A stretch of 64,000 nucleotides of DNA from Haliea sp. (lineage in GTDB: Bacteria > Pseudomonadota > Gammaproteobacteria > Pseudomonadales > Halieaceae), in assembly GCA_016704305.1 (NCBI GenBank), contig JADJAL010000015.1:1-64000 (forward strand), written 5' to 3'. Made by a program: the position numbers and the translations under genes. The notes below the pieces were generated by a model, which did no database searches, was not told the DNA's origin, and worked only from the letters and a program-made list of their open reading frames with translations. This document shows positions 28,253-37,240 of this stretch, in pieces; position 1 is the first letter of the stretch; each line of letters begins with the position of its first letter.

Positions 28253-28403
28253 TGCCGGTTTGCTCCGTGGTGAAAATGGAAGGTGCAAAAAATTCGCGCC
28301 ACGTTAGCAGATTTTGCAGGTCAGCTTAAGCCGAATAATTCCGCGTGGGCTGACAGGCTGAACTGTGTTCCCGCTGATTTGCCGGTTTTTCTCTGTCGTC
28401 CAT

Positions 28404-28423
28404 TGGTACGTATACCATATAAT
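28404..28423 (+). promoter_or_regulatory. Likely MarR operator dyad abutting a -10 box
   Basis: The dyad tggta-cgta-tacca (28404-28417) is directly followed by a consensus TATAAT (28418-28423), 36 bases before the marR ATG. No good -35 is visible, so repression by binding at this dyad is plausible for a MarR protein. Confidence 0.45.
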
Positions 28424-28459
28424 AAGCATTGCGTATCAAATGCCAGGAAGCGATGCCCG

Positions 28460-28941
28460 ATGCCTAAATCACGCGAAACAGCCCGCGAAACACAGGACAC
28501 ATTTGGATTCCTGATCCATGATGTCGCACGCCTGCTGCGCAAGAATTTCAACCGACGGGTGCAAAGCCTCGGCATGACCCAGGAGCAGTGCCGCGTGATT
28601 CTCCACTTGTCCCGCAACGAAGGGGTGCAGCAGGTTGAGTTGGCGGAACTGCTGGAAATCAAGCCGATCACGCTGGCGCGCCTGTTGGATAAACTGCGAG
28701 AAAGCGCTTTGATTGAGCGCCGCCGCAATCCGGATGACCGCGGGCGTTTCGCCTCTACCTGACGCCCGGCGCGCACCCCGTGCTGCGGAATATCCTGGCC
28801 ATCGGCGCGGCCACACGAGTGGATGCCAATAAGGACATACCGGCGGCTGACCTCGAGAAACTGTTTTCTGTGCTGTCGCGCCTGAAAACCAATCTGCTGC
28901 GCAGCGAAGAATGCCTACCCTCGAACCTCAACAGTATTTAG
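28460..28941 (+). CDS. MarR-family transcriptional regulator, one frame break
   Basis: A winged-helix MarR regulator of about 160 residues, first gene of an efflux operon it presumably represses. FLIHDVARLLRKNFNRRV is the N-terminal dimerisation helix. LGMTQEQCRVILHLSRN and GVQQVELAELLEIKPITLARLLDKL form the helix-turn-helix, followed by the wing start LIERRRNPDDRG. A -1 break near 28748-28751 (one c probably lost) joins the wing to RLYLTPGAHPVLRNI and the last helix, with stop at 28939-28941. The ATG at 28460 begins the conserved part. HlyD follows 10 bases downstream. Confidence 0.88.
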
Positions 28942-28951
28942 CAGCAGCACC

Positions 28952-29953
28952 ATGTTAAATGTACGCACGGTTTTATTTAGCCTCGGCCTGCTCGTCGCTG
29001 GCGCTGTCGGCGCCTATCTGTATGTGGTTAGTGACAGATACATAAGCACCGACAATGCCTACCTGAAGTTTGACAAGGTCGCGCTCAGCTCGGAAGTGAC
29101 CGGTAATATCACGTCCATCCACGTCGTCGAAAACCAGTCTGTGAAGTCCGGTGACCTGCTGCTTACGGTCGATGACTCGGTATACCGCGTGGCACAGGAA
29201 AAGGCAGCGGCACGTGTGCAGCAGGCCGAGTCCGAGATCCAGTCGCTGCAGGCAAGTTATCGCACCAAGGAGGCACAGCTCGCACTGGCGGTGAGCAATC
29301 TGGAATTTGCGGACAAGGAATACCGGCGAGAGCTGAACCTGTCGAGGCAGAACCTGACCTCGGAAGCGTCGATCGACGACAGGAAGCATACACTCGATAT
29401 CGCCAACGAGCGCCGGATTATCATCGAGAAGGAACGCGCGCAATTGCTGGCAAACCTGAACGGTCGCGCGGATGCGCCAGTTGGCCAGTATTCCGCAGTG
29501 ATGGAAGCCCAGGCCGATCTCGATCTGGCGAACATCAACCTGCAACACACCCGGGTGCTGGCGCCGTTCGACGGGATCGTCAGTCACCTGCCGAAGTTGG
29601 GCCAGCATCTCGATCCGGGGAGTGCACTGCTGAGTCTGGTGTCCGATGAAAATCCCTGGATAGAGGCGAACTTCAAGGAGACGGACCTGGCGGACCTGCG
29701 CGTTGGCCAGGCCGTCGATATCACGGTTGACGCCTATCCTGATCATCATTGGCGAGGCACCGTCGAAAGCGTCAGCGCCGCGACGGGTGCCGAATACTCG
29801 GTGCTGCCACCGCAGAACGCCACCGGAAACTGGATCAAGGTCGTGCAGCGCGTGCCGATCAGGATCGCACTACAGGCGCAGCAGGCGGAGCCTGCGCTGC
29901 GCGCCGGTATGAGCGCCTATGTCGAGATTGACACTCGTGCCCTGGCTCCCTGA
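28952..29953 (+). CDS. emrA: HlyD/EmrA-type membrane fusion protein
   Basis: A 333-residue periplasmic adaptor of a tripartite efflux pump. An N-terminal membrane anchor (VLFSLGLLVAGAVGAYLYVV) is followed by the lipoyl half-motifs (VTGNITSIHVVENQSVKSGDLL) and a coiled-coil hairpin from about residue 80 to 190. The second lipoyl half (TRVLAPFDGIVSHLPKLGQHL) and the beta-barrel with PWIEANFKETDLADLRVGQ follow. These are characteristic of EmrA. It would link the inner-membrane EmrB to an outer-membrane TolC-type channel, which is not in this window. Confidence 0.92.
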   Translation: MLNVRTVLFSLGLLVAGAVGAYLYVVSDRYISTDNAYLKFDKVALSSEVTGNITSIHVVENQSVKSGDLLLTVDDSVYRVAQEKAAARVQQAESEIQSLQASYRTKEAQLALAVSNLEFADKEYRRELNLSRQNLTSEASIDDRKHTLDIANERRIIIEKERAQLLANLNGRADAPVGQYSAVMEAQADLDLANINLQHTRVLAPFDGIVSHLPKLGQHLDPGSALLSLVSDENPWIEANFKETDLADLRVGQAVDITVDAYPDHHWRGTVESVSAATGAEYSVLPPQNATGNWIKVVQRVPIRIALQAQQAEPALRAGMSAYVEIDTRALAP

Positions 29954-29976
29954 CCTGGCCCTTTGAATACGACCCC

Positions 29977-31539
29977 TTGAATACCCTTGTCCGCAAGCTG
30001 CGCAACCTGCCGGAGGGCACCCAGCACTTCCTGCTGATTACCGCCGTGATGATGGCTGCCATTATCCAGATCATCGACACCACCATAGCCAACGTGGCTT
30101 TGCCGCACATGCAGGGCACGCTGTCCGTCAACCAGGACAAAATCGCCTGGGTGCTCACGTCATATATCATGGCGACGGCCATTACCATGCCGCTCACGGG
30201 CTGGCTGGCGGGCCGCATAGGGCGCAAGCGCCTGCTGGTGATCTCCGTGCTGGGTTTTACGCTGGCATCGATGGGTTGCGGTGCATCGTATACGCTTGAG
30301 GAGGTGATTGCGTTTCGTGTTCTGCAGGGCATTTTCGGCGCCAGCCTCGTGCCGATTTCACAAGCGCTGCTGCTCGATGCATTCCCGGTTCAGAAGCACG
30401 CCCGGGCGATGGGGATCTGGGGCATTGGCGTGATGGTGGCGCCCATCCTCGGGCCGACGGCGGGCGGTTGGCTGACTGAATACTACAGTTGGCGCTGGGT
30501 TTTTTATATCAACGTCCCGTTTGGCATCCTGTCGCTGCTGGGCGTCATTGCGCTGGCGAAAGAGTCGACGCTCGAGAAGGAGCGCCCCTTCGATCTCTTC
30601 GGCTTCATGCTGCTCAGCATTGCCATAGTCAGTCTCCAGTTGATGCTCGATCGTGGTCAATCCAAGTACTGGTTTGAATCCGGCGAAATCCTGTTCGAGC
30701 TGATTATTGCAATGCTGGCGCTGTACCTGTTCACAGTGCATCTGTTCACGCATAAGAACGCATACATAGATCCGCGCGTGTTTCGCGACCGAAACTTCAA
30801 CCTTGGCCTGCTCTTCATGTTCCTGCTCGGTGTCATCATGTTGGCGACGATGGCGCTGTTCCCGCCTTACCTGCAAACACTGCTCGGTTACCCGGTGTTG
30901 GATGCGGGCCTGATACTGGCTCCGCGCGGGGGAGGCACCATGCTGGCGATGCTGCTGTGCAGCGCGATCATGGAGCGTTCACTGGTGTCGGCGCGTTATG
31001 TGATCGTGACAGGGCTGGTGCTGATCGTGTTCTCGATGTGGAAAATGACGGGGTTCAATATCAACGTGACGCACGCGATGATTACCTGGACGGGAATCGT
31101 GCAGGGCTTTGGACTTGGCCTGATATTTGTGCCGCTGAGCACTCTGGCTTTTGCGACGCTGGATGCTGAACTGCGCACCGAAGCCACCTCGATCTTCGGG
31201 CTGGCCAGGACCATCGGCAGCAGCCTCGGGATTTCAATCGTGATGGGACAACTGGCGAACAACCTGCAACGCGAACACGCGTTACTGACGGAACACGTCT
31301 CGACGTTCAATCCGCTGCTGCACAACACGGCTTTCACGCCCATATGGGATATTCATACGCCGCAAGGGTTGGCGTTGCTTGAGACCGAGATTACGAGGCA
31401 GGCATTGCAACTTGCCTACATCGATGATTTCCAGTTGATTATGTTGATGGCGCTGGTGGCCATTCCCGCGGCATTGCTGCTGCGCAACCCGCAGCGGACA
31501 GCGCCGCCCCCCAGCCCCAACCGGGCAATGCCGCGCTAG
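29977..31539 (+). CDS. emrB: EmrB/QacA-family DHA2 drug transporter (14 TM)
   Basis: A 520-residue major-facilitator antiporter of the 14-spanner DHA2 family, exporting hydrophobic compounds using the proton gradient. The start is a TTG 24 bases after emrA. Motif D1 in the first helix (IIDTTIANVALPHMQG), motif A (GWLAGRIGRKRL), and motif C (GIGVMVAPILGPTAGGWL) are all present, as is typical of EmrB. The gene ends 2 bases from the end of the convergent ppdK. Substrate range cannot be read. Confidence 0.93.
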   Translation: MNTLVRKLRNLPEGTQHFLLITAVMMAAIIQIIDTTIANVALPHMQGTLSVNQDKIAWVLTSYIMATAITMPLTGWLAGRIGRKRLLVISVLGFTLASMGCGASYTLEEVIAFRVLQGIFGASLVPISQALLLDAFPVQKHARAMGIWGIGVMVAPILGPTAGGWLTEYYSWRWVFYINVPFGILSLLGVIALAKESTLEKERPFDLFGFMLLSIAIVSLQLMLDRGQSKYWFESGEILFELIIAMLALYLFTVHLFTHKNAYIDPRVFRDRNFNLGLLFMFLLGVIMLATMALFPPYLQTLLGYPVLDAGLILAPRGGGTMLAMLLCSAIMERSLVSARYVIVTGLVLIVFSMWKMTGFNINVTHAMITWTGIVQGFGLGLIFVPLSTLAFATLDAELRTEATSIFGLARTIGSSLGISIVMGQLANNLQREHALLTEHVSTFNPLLHNTAFTPIWDIHTPQGLALLETEITRQALQLAYIDDFQLIMLMALVAIPAALLLRNPQRTAPPPSPNRAMPR

Positions 31540-31541
31540 CT

Positions 31542-34139
31542 TTATTCACTACCGACATTGGCCTGCGCTGCCGCGATGCGCGCGACGGGTACGCGAAACG
31601 GGCTGCAGGAGACATAGTCCAGGCCAATATCGTGGCAAAACTGGATCGAGCGCGGATCGCCCCCGTGCTCGCCACAGATGCCGTATTTGATATTTTTGTT
31701 TTTGCCGCGGCTCTCGTTGATCGCGATCTCCATCAGGCGCCCGACAGCGCGTTGGTCGAGGGAGACGAAGGGGTCCACGTCGATCAGTTTTTCCTTCAGG
31801 TACTTGGGAATGAACCTTCCGGCGTCGTCGCGCGAGAAGCCGTAGGTCATCTGCGTCAAGTCATTGGTGCCAAAACTCATGAACTCCACTTCCGGCGCAA
31901 GACGATCGGCGCCCAGGGTCGCGCGCGGCGTCTCCATCATGGTGCCGATCTTGTAACGGATCGACACCGGCCTCACCTCGGCCATGTCGCGGATGCACTT
32001 GTCAATGATCTGCGTGATCAGGCGGATTTCCCGCACGTTGATCACCAGCGGGATCATGATTTCAGGCAGCGGGCGATAGCCTGCCTCGATCGCATCGGCC
32101 GCAGCGCTGATGATCGCCTTGACCTGCATTTCGGTGATTTCCGGGTACACCACCGACAGCCTGCAGCCGCGAAAGCCCAGCATCGGATTGATTTCCGACA
32201 GGCGGTGCACGATTTCCCTGATCTGCTTTACCGGCTTGCCAATCTGTACCGACAACGCGTCGATATCGTCACCGCTCTGCGGCAGGAATTCATGCAGCGG
32301 CGGGTCCAGCAGGCGTATCGTCACCGGCAGTCCGTTCATGACCTTGAACAGTTCCAGTATGTCGTCGTGCTGGAATACGAGTAGCTGGTCCAGAAAGGTC
32401 TGCCGTTCCTCGCGTGTCTCCGCGAGGATCATCGCGCGCATCACGCCAATGCGCTCCGCGGCAAAAAACATATGCTCCGTGCGGCACAGGCCGATGCCCT
32501 CGGCCCCGAGTTCGCGCGCCTTGGCGGCGTCCTCCGGTGTCTCCGCATTTGCGCGCACACGCAGCCGCCGATATTTGTCCGCCCAGCTCAGCAACACCTG
32601 GAAGTCATCGCTGGAGCTGGCCTCGATTTTCGCGATATCGCCCAGCATGACTTCGCCGGACGTGCCGTCGAGCGTGATGATGTCGCCGCGCCGCACGGTG
32701 ATGCCATCCACGGTGGTCGCCGTGCCGGCCTCGTAGTCGATGGTCAGCGCGCCGCAGCCCGTGATGGCGCAGACGCCCATGCCGCGAGCCACGACGGCGG
32801 CGTGGGAGGTCATGCCACCCAACTCCGTCAACACCCCTGCGGCGACGCGCATGCCGTGAATATCTTCCGGCGTGGTTTCGCGCCGCAGCAGGATGACGCT
32901 GTGCCCGGCAGCGTGCTCAAGTTCGGCTTCCTCAGCGGAAAACACCACCTGGCCGGTGGCGCCACCCGGGCTGGCCGGAAGTCCGGTGGCGATAACGTCG
33001 CGCTTGGCTGCCGGGTCCACCATCGGGTGCAGGAACGCCTCGACGTGTTCCGGCGAGACGCGCATCAGCGCCTCGCGTTCGGAGATCAATCCCTCCTTGA
33101 CCATATCCACCGCGATTTTTATCGATGCCCGGCCGGTGCGCTTGCCGCTGCGAGTCTGCAGCATGAAGAACTTGCCGTCCTGCACGGTGAACTCGATGTC
33201 CTGCATGTCGCGAAAGTGCTTCTCCAGCAGCAGCTGCGTCCTGTAGAGCTCGTCGTACACGGCGGGCATGCGCTCCTTGAGCGCGGCAACGGGCAGTGGG
33301 GTACGCGTGCCGGCGACGACATCCTCACCCGCCGCATTGAACAGGTATTCACCAAAAAACTGGTGCTCGCCCGTTGCGGGATTGCGCGTGAAGGCGACGC
33401 CGGAACCGGAATCATCGCCGAAATTGCCGAACACCATGGCCTGCACGTTGACCGCGGTGCCGAGGCTGTCGTCGATATTGTTCATCTCGCGGTACACGAC
33501 TGCGCGCGGCGTATGCCAGGAGCGGAATACCGCTTCCACCGCCAGTTTCAGTTGCACGAAAGGGTCTTCCGGAAGGTTCGCCAGCGATTTGTAGATGCGC
33601 ACAATCTCGCGCCAGTCATCGGCGCTCATGTCGGTGTCCTGCGCCTTGTTGTTCGCGCGCTTGTAGCGCTCCAGTTCGTGCTCGAATTTATGGCCGTCCA
33701 CGTCCAGTACGACATCGGCAAACATCTGGATAAAGCGGCGGTAGGAATCGTAGGCAAAGCGCGGATTGCCCGTTTTGCTCGCCAGCCCCTCGGCGATCTC
33801 ATCGTTGAGGCCGAGGTTAAGGATGGTATTCATCATGCCCGGCATCGAGACCGGCGTACCCGAGCGCACGGAAAACAGCAGCGGATTTTCCGGGTCGCCA
33901 AACCGCGCGCCCATCTTCTTCTCCACGAGATCCAGAGCGACCCGGTATTCCTGCTCCAGCAAGGAGGGCAATTTATTACCGGCCTGGAAGTATTCACGGC
34001 AGGTGCTGGTGGTGATGATGAAGCCGAACGGTACAGGCAGCCCCAGGCTGGTCATCTCGCACAGGTTGGCGCCTTTGCCGCCGAGCAGATCCTGATCGTC
34101 CTTGCTGCCCTCATTGAACAGGTAAACACGTTTTGCCAT
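31542..34139 (-). CDS. ppdK: Pyruvate, phosphate dikinase
   Basis: An 865-residue enzyme interconverting pyruvate, ATP and phosphate with PEP, AMP and pyrophosphate. The N-terminal ATP-grasp domain (LLGGKGANLCEMTSLGLPVP, SVRSGTPVSMPGMM) is followed by the swivelling domain with the phospho-histidine in GGMTSHAAVVARGMG (about residue 450). The C-terminal PEP/pyruvate barrel has EGIGLCRTEHMFF, GFRGCRLSV and the catalytic Cys region YGICGEHGGDP. All landmark motifs are intact. No DUF299-type regulatory protein gene is adjacent. A -10-like tatact lies on the minus strand about 50 bases upstream. Confidence 0.96.
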   Translation of the reverse strand: MAKRVYLFNEGSKDDQDLLGGKGANLCEMTSLGLPVPFGFIITTSTCREYFQAGNKLPSLLEQEYRVALDLVEKKMGARFGDPENPLLFSVRSGTPVSMPGMMNTILNLGLNDEIAEGLASKTGNPRFAYDSYRRFIQMFADVVLDVDGHKFEHELERYKRANNKAQDTDMSADDWREIVRIYKSLANLPEDPFVQLKLAVEAVFRSWHTPRAVVYREMNNIDDSLGTAVNVQAMVFGNFGDDSGSGVAFTRNPATGEHQFFGEYLFNAAGEDVVAGTRTPLPVAALKERMPAVYDELYRTQLLLEKHFRDMQDIEFTVQDGKFFMLQTRSGKRTGRASIKIAVDMVKEGLISEREALMRVSPEHVEAFLHPMVDPAAKRDVIATGLPASPGGATGQVVFSAEEAELEHAAGHSVILLRRETTPEDIHGMRVAAGVLTELGGMTSHAAVVARGMGVCAITGCGALTIDYEAGTATTVDGITVRRGDIITLDGTSGEVMLGDIAKIEASSSDDFQVLLSWADKYRRLRVRANAETPEDAAKARELGAEGIGLCRTEHMFFAAERIGVMRAMILAETREERQTFLDQLLVFQHDDILELFKVMNGLPVTIRLLDPPLHEFLPQSGDDIDALSVQIGKPVKQIREIVHRLSEINPMLGFRGCRLSVVYPEITEMQVKAIISAAADAIEAGYRPLPEIMIPLVINVREIRLITQIIDKCIRDMAEVRPVSIRYKIGTMMETPRATLGADRLAPEVEFMSFGTNDLTQMTYGFSRDDAGRFIPKYLKEKLIDVDPFVSLDQRAVGRLMEIAINESRGKNKNIKYGICGEHGGDPRSIQFCHDIGLDYVSCSPFRVPVARIAAAQANVGSE

Positions 34140-34297
34140 GAAATTGCGCTCGAAGGTTCCGTGGAATAGGGGGCGAGTATAGCCCTCGATCCCGGCAAGA
34201 GGAATTGGGCGCGCCGATTACACCGTGTGTGGCGCGTGTCCGATTCTCGGCGCGAAAGGGGGCGTCGGAACCGCGCATGCGCGGGCGCGCAGCGAGG

Positions 34298-35194
34298 TCA
34301 ACGCCGCGCCAGGACCTCGTTCAGGCGGTCAATTTCCGACAGCTCCGCGGTCGCCGGCACCACGAACAGCTCCTCGCAGCCGGCGGCCTCGGCATTATCC
34401 AGGGCCTCCCTTACAGCGTCGGCGGAGCTGCGATGGACGGACTGTGCCATCATCGTGGCGATGTCCGCGCCGGCGATCGCCAGGTATTCATACACGTAGT
34501 CGTAAAGTTTTTGCTGGCCGTTATCGGCCAGCGTGTACCAGAAGCCGCCCATGCGATACGGTGTTTGTGCGCGCCCTGCGCGCTCCCACGCGGCATCGGC
34601 CATCGCAAAGGTCCTGCCCAGTTCGTCTTTCTCGCCATTGCCCGACCAGGCATACAGCCCGTCGGCCCACTGCGCGCAGCGTTCGATGCTCTTCGGTCCC
34701 ATCGCGCCGGCCAGCAGTCGCGGCCCACCCGGCCTTGGCATTGCGGGGCCGATCACGCCGCCACCGGCGACGATTTCCTCGCCGCGCCAGACCTTGCGCA
34801 TCTCTTCCACCTGGCGATCCATTCGCCCGTAGCGGCCCTCGAAGCGCGCGCCCACGGCCTCGTAGTCTTTCGGCCGGCCACCGTAACCCAGTGCGATACT
34901 GTTGACCCTGCCAGCCGAGAGGATGTCCAACGTGGCGACTTCCTTGGCGACGCGGGTCGCGCTGTGCATCGGCAATACGTAAAGCGTCGGGGTGATCTCC
35001 ACGCGCGTGGTGGCCATCGCGGCCGCCGCCAGTACCACGCGCATGTCGTAGGTAGGGCCGTGCACGCGCTCGCCACAGGACAGGGCATGGAACGGGCCTT
35101 CATCAATGGCCTTGAACCATGCGAGATAGTCCTCTCGGGTGAGACCTGCCTTCATGTAAGGCAGGCAGACGCCAATTTTCATAGTGGATGCCAT
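34298..35194 (-). CDS. LLM-class flavin-dependent oxidoreductase
   Basis: A 298-residue bacterial-luciferase-like (LLM) TIM-barrel protein using FMN or F420. Visible features are IGVCLPYMKAGLTREDYLAW, the DMRVVLAAAAMATTRVEITPTL strand-helix, SAGRVNSIALGYG (usually GR-x-x-x-GxG), and GPRLLAGAMGPKSIERCAQWADGLYAW. The start is the ATG at 35194 (an alternative ATG lies four codons in). A much longer minus-strand reading extends upstream but only covers the opposite gene. It faces away from a second LLM gene across a 213-base gap, and the two are probably a functional pair. Confidence 0.88.
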   Translation of the reverse strand: MASTMKIGVCLPYMKAGLTREDYLAWFKAIDEGPFHALSCGERVHGPTYDMRVVLAAAAMATTRVEITPTLYVLPMHSATRVAKEVATLDILSAGRVNSIALGYGGRPKDYEAVGARFEGRYGRMDRQVEEMRKVWRGEEIVAGGGVIGPAMPRPGGPRLLAGAMGPKSIERCAQWADGLYAWSGNGEKDELGRTFAMADAAWERAGRAQTPYRMGGFWYTLADNGQQKLYDYVYEYLAIAGADIATMMAQSVHRSSADAVREALDNAEAAGCEELFVVPATAELSEIDRLNEVLARR

Positions 35195-35407
35195 TGCTGC
35201 AATACCCCTTGTTTGGATGAATGACGTTCTACGGTGGCTATAACGGTGGGTATAGTAGCCCAGATCGATGTGCGGGCTGTTCAGCATACTGAACCGTTTC
35301 CGGTTTGCGCTGTGCGCTGGCCAGCTCAGGTTGGTCGCGGCGCGTCGCTGGTGTAACTTGGCGGGCTTATCATCAAGCATGCCAACGCCAGATCGGGATT
35401 GAGTGTT

Positions 35408-36418
35408 ATGAAAATAGACGGACCCTTCTACGCACAACTCGGCGATGCCGCCAAAGAGGCGCGGCGCCTCGCAAGCATAGGCTACGACGGTGTCTACACG
35501 CTGGAAGGCAGTTGGGATCCCTTCCTGCCCCTGGTGATGGCGGCCGAGCATGAGCCCGCGTTGGACATTGCCACCGGTATCGCCGTGGCGTTTCCGCGCA
35601 ACCCGATGCACCTGGCCTACCAGGCGTGGGACCTGCAGAGATTCAGCAACGGGAAGTTCCTGCTCGGCATCGGCTCGCAGGTCAAGGCGCATATCGAGAA
35701 GCGTTTTGGTACCGCATTCGATCCGCCCGCCACGCGCATGCGCGAGTACATCCTGGCGCTGAAGGCGATCTTCGACTGCTGGCAGAACGGCGCGCCGCTC
35801 AATTTCCAGGGCGAGTACTTTCGCCACACCCTGATGACCCCGATGTTCAACCCGGGGCCGCTGCCCTGCGCGCCGCCGCCCGTGCTGCTGGGCGCATTGG
35901 GCCCGCGCATGACCGAAGTGGCGGGCGAGGTGGCGGATGGTTTGATCGTGCACCCGTTCAACAGCATGCCGTTCCTGATCGACCATGCGCTGCCCGCCGT
36001 GCAGCGCGGCCTGGCCAAATCGAATCGTACGCGCGGCGATTTCATCCTGCAGATCAACGCCATCGTCATTACCGGTGAGACCGAGGAGGCGCGCGCCGCC
36101 GCCAGGGAGAGCGTGAAAGGCCTGCTCGGGTTTTACGCGTCCACCCCGGCGTACCGGCCGCCGATGGATGCGGTCGGTTACGGCGAACTGCAGCCCGAAT
36201 TGAACCGACTGTCCAAGGAGGGACGCTGGGATGAGTTGGGCAAGCACATTGACCAGCAATTCCTGGACGCGTTCGCCACCAGCGGCACACCCGATGAAAT
36301 CGCCGGTAAGCTGCGGCAGAAATACGGCGAACACGCCGATCGACTGGCGATCTACGCGCCTTACGCTGCCCCCGATGCCATGTGGTCAAACATCATAGCA
36401 GCGCTGAAAGCGGGCTGA
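35408..36418 (+). CDS. LLM-class flavin-dependent oxidoreductase (TIGR03617-like)
   Basis: A 336-residue luciferase-like oxidoreductase, longer than the divergent neighbour. Motifs seen are GYDGVYTLEGSWDPFLPLVMAA, TGIAVAFPRNPMHLAYQAWDLQ, the flavin-loop NGKFLLGIGSQVKAHIEKRFG, and PPVLLGALGPRMTEVAGEVADGL. The combination with RMREYILALKAIFDCWQNG suggests the TIGR03617 F420-type subgroup, from memory. The ATG at 35408 begins the conserved barrel; a TTG at 35399 is possible. Cofactor (FMN or F420) and substrate are unknown. Confidence 0.88.
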   Translation: MKIDGPFYAQLGDAAKEARRLASIGYDGVYTLEGSWDPFLPLVMAAEHEPALDIATGIAVAFPRNPMHLAYQAWDLQRFSNGKFLLGIGSQVKAHIEKRFGTAFDPPATRMREYILALKAIFDCWQNGAPLNFQGEYFRHTLMTPMFNPGPLPCAPPPVLLGALGPRMTEVAGEVADGLIVHPFNSMPFLIDHALPAVQRGLAKSNRTRGDFILQINAIVITGETEEARAAARESVKGLLGFYASTPAYRPPMDAVGYGELQPELNRLSKEGRWDELGKHIDQQFLDAFATSGTPDEIAGKLRQKYGEHADRLAIYAPYAAPDAMWSNIIAALKAG

Positions 36419-36520
36419 GCCCGCTCGTGCCCGCGGTTCGTTGCGACATCGGTATTAAGGGCAAATATCCCACGGGGTACTCGCCGACACGGTTTGCCCT
36501 GAGGTAAACTCCCGGCCCAT

Positions 36521-37240
36521 ATGAATTGCCCGCATCGCTCCCCGGTTCGTCTCCTTGCGCTTCTGTTGCTCGGCGCGCTGCTGTGCGCCTGCGCCAGCAG
36601 TCCCGCGCCCAGGCGCGCAACGCTGCAGGGCAACAATACGCAGGCCGTGGACTTCAGCGGTTCCTGGGAGATGGATTACGGCCAGAGCGACAATACCCAG
36701 CAGAAACTCGACAGCATGGTGCGCGAGTTGAGTCGCGAGGCGCAGCGCCGCGCCCAGAGCGGTATGCAGCAGGGACCTGTCGGAGGCGGCATGGTGATCG
36801 GCGGATTGGGCGCCAGCGGCGAGGCGATCATGGGCCAGGTGCGCATGGCCGACCTGATCACGCAATCGCCGCTATTGGAAATTACGCAGGATCCCAACAA
36901 GATTCGTGTGAAGCGCGAGCAGGATTTTGACCTGACCTGTGAATTCTACCCGGGCGAGTTGCACCAGGTGGAGACGCCGTTCGGCACCGAAATCTGTGGC
37001 TGGAACGGGCACCAACTGGTGTTCAAATTGCTGCTGCCGGACGGCCTCGCGATCCAGCATGTGATGACCATGGGTGCGGCGGGCCAGAAGCTGAATATCG
37101 CCACCACCGTGGTCACCGGCCAGGTGCCTTTTCCGTTCGTCCTTAACCGGGTGTACAACCGGTTTGTGCCCGGAGAAAGCGGCTATAAATGCGAGGTGAC
37201 ATTGACCAAAGGTACAGTATGCACGACTGGTACCCCGTAG
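36521..37240 (+). CDS. Hypothetical lipoprotein
   Basis: A 239-residue predicted lipoprotein of unknown function. The N-terminus has a basic start, a leucine-rich core and the lipobox LLCAC with Cys at residue 24, followed by SSP. The mature protein contains VDFSGSWEMDYG, a Gly/Met-rich stretch (GGGMVIGGLGASG) and a beta-rich C-terminal half with several cysteines (DLTCEFYPGE, TEICGWNG, YKCEVTL, TVCTT). I do not recognise a named family. Its last 22 bases overlap the start of the next exported-protein gene. Confidence 0.75.
   Translation: MNCPHRSPVRLLALLLLGALLCACASSPAPRRATLQGNNTQAVDFSGSWEMDYGQSDNTQQKLDSMVRELSREAQRRAQSGMQQGPVGGGMVIGGLGASGEAIMGQVRMADLITQSPLLEITQDPNKIRVKREQDFDLTCEFYPGELHQVETPFGTEICGWNGHQLVFKLLLPDGLAIQHVMTMGAAGQKLNIATTVVTGQVPFPFVLNRVYNRFVPGESGYKCEVTLTKGTVCTTGTP

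Noticed and set aside
32472..34169. 565-codon plus-strand frame
   Set aside because: It is antisense to pyruvate phosphate dikinase, which is unambiguous.
35195..36334. Upstream extension of the minus-strand LLM gene to give 678 residues
   Set aside because: The extension is antisense to the second LLM gene and has no conserved sequence; the true start is at 35194 or 35182.
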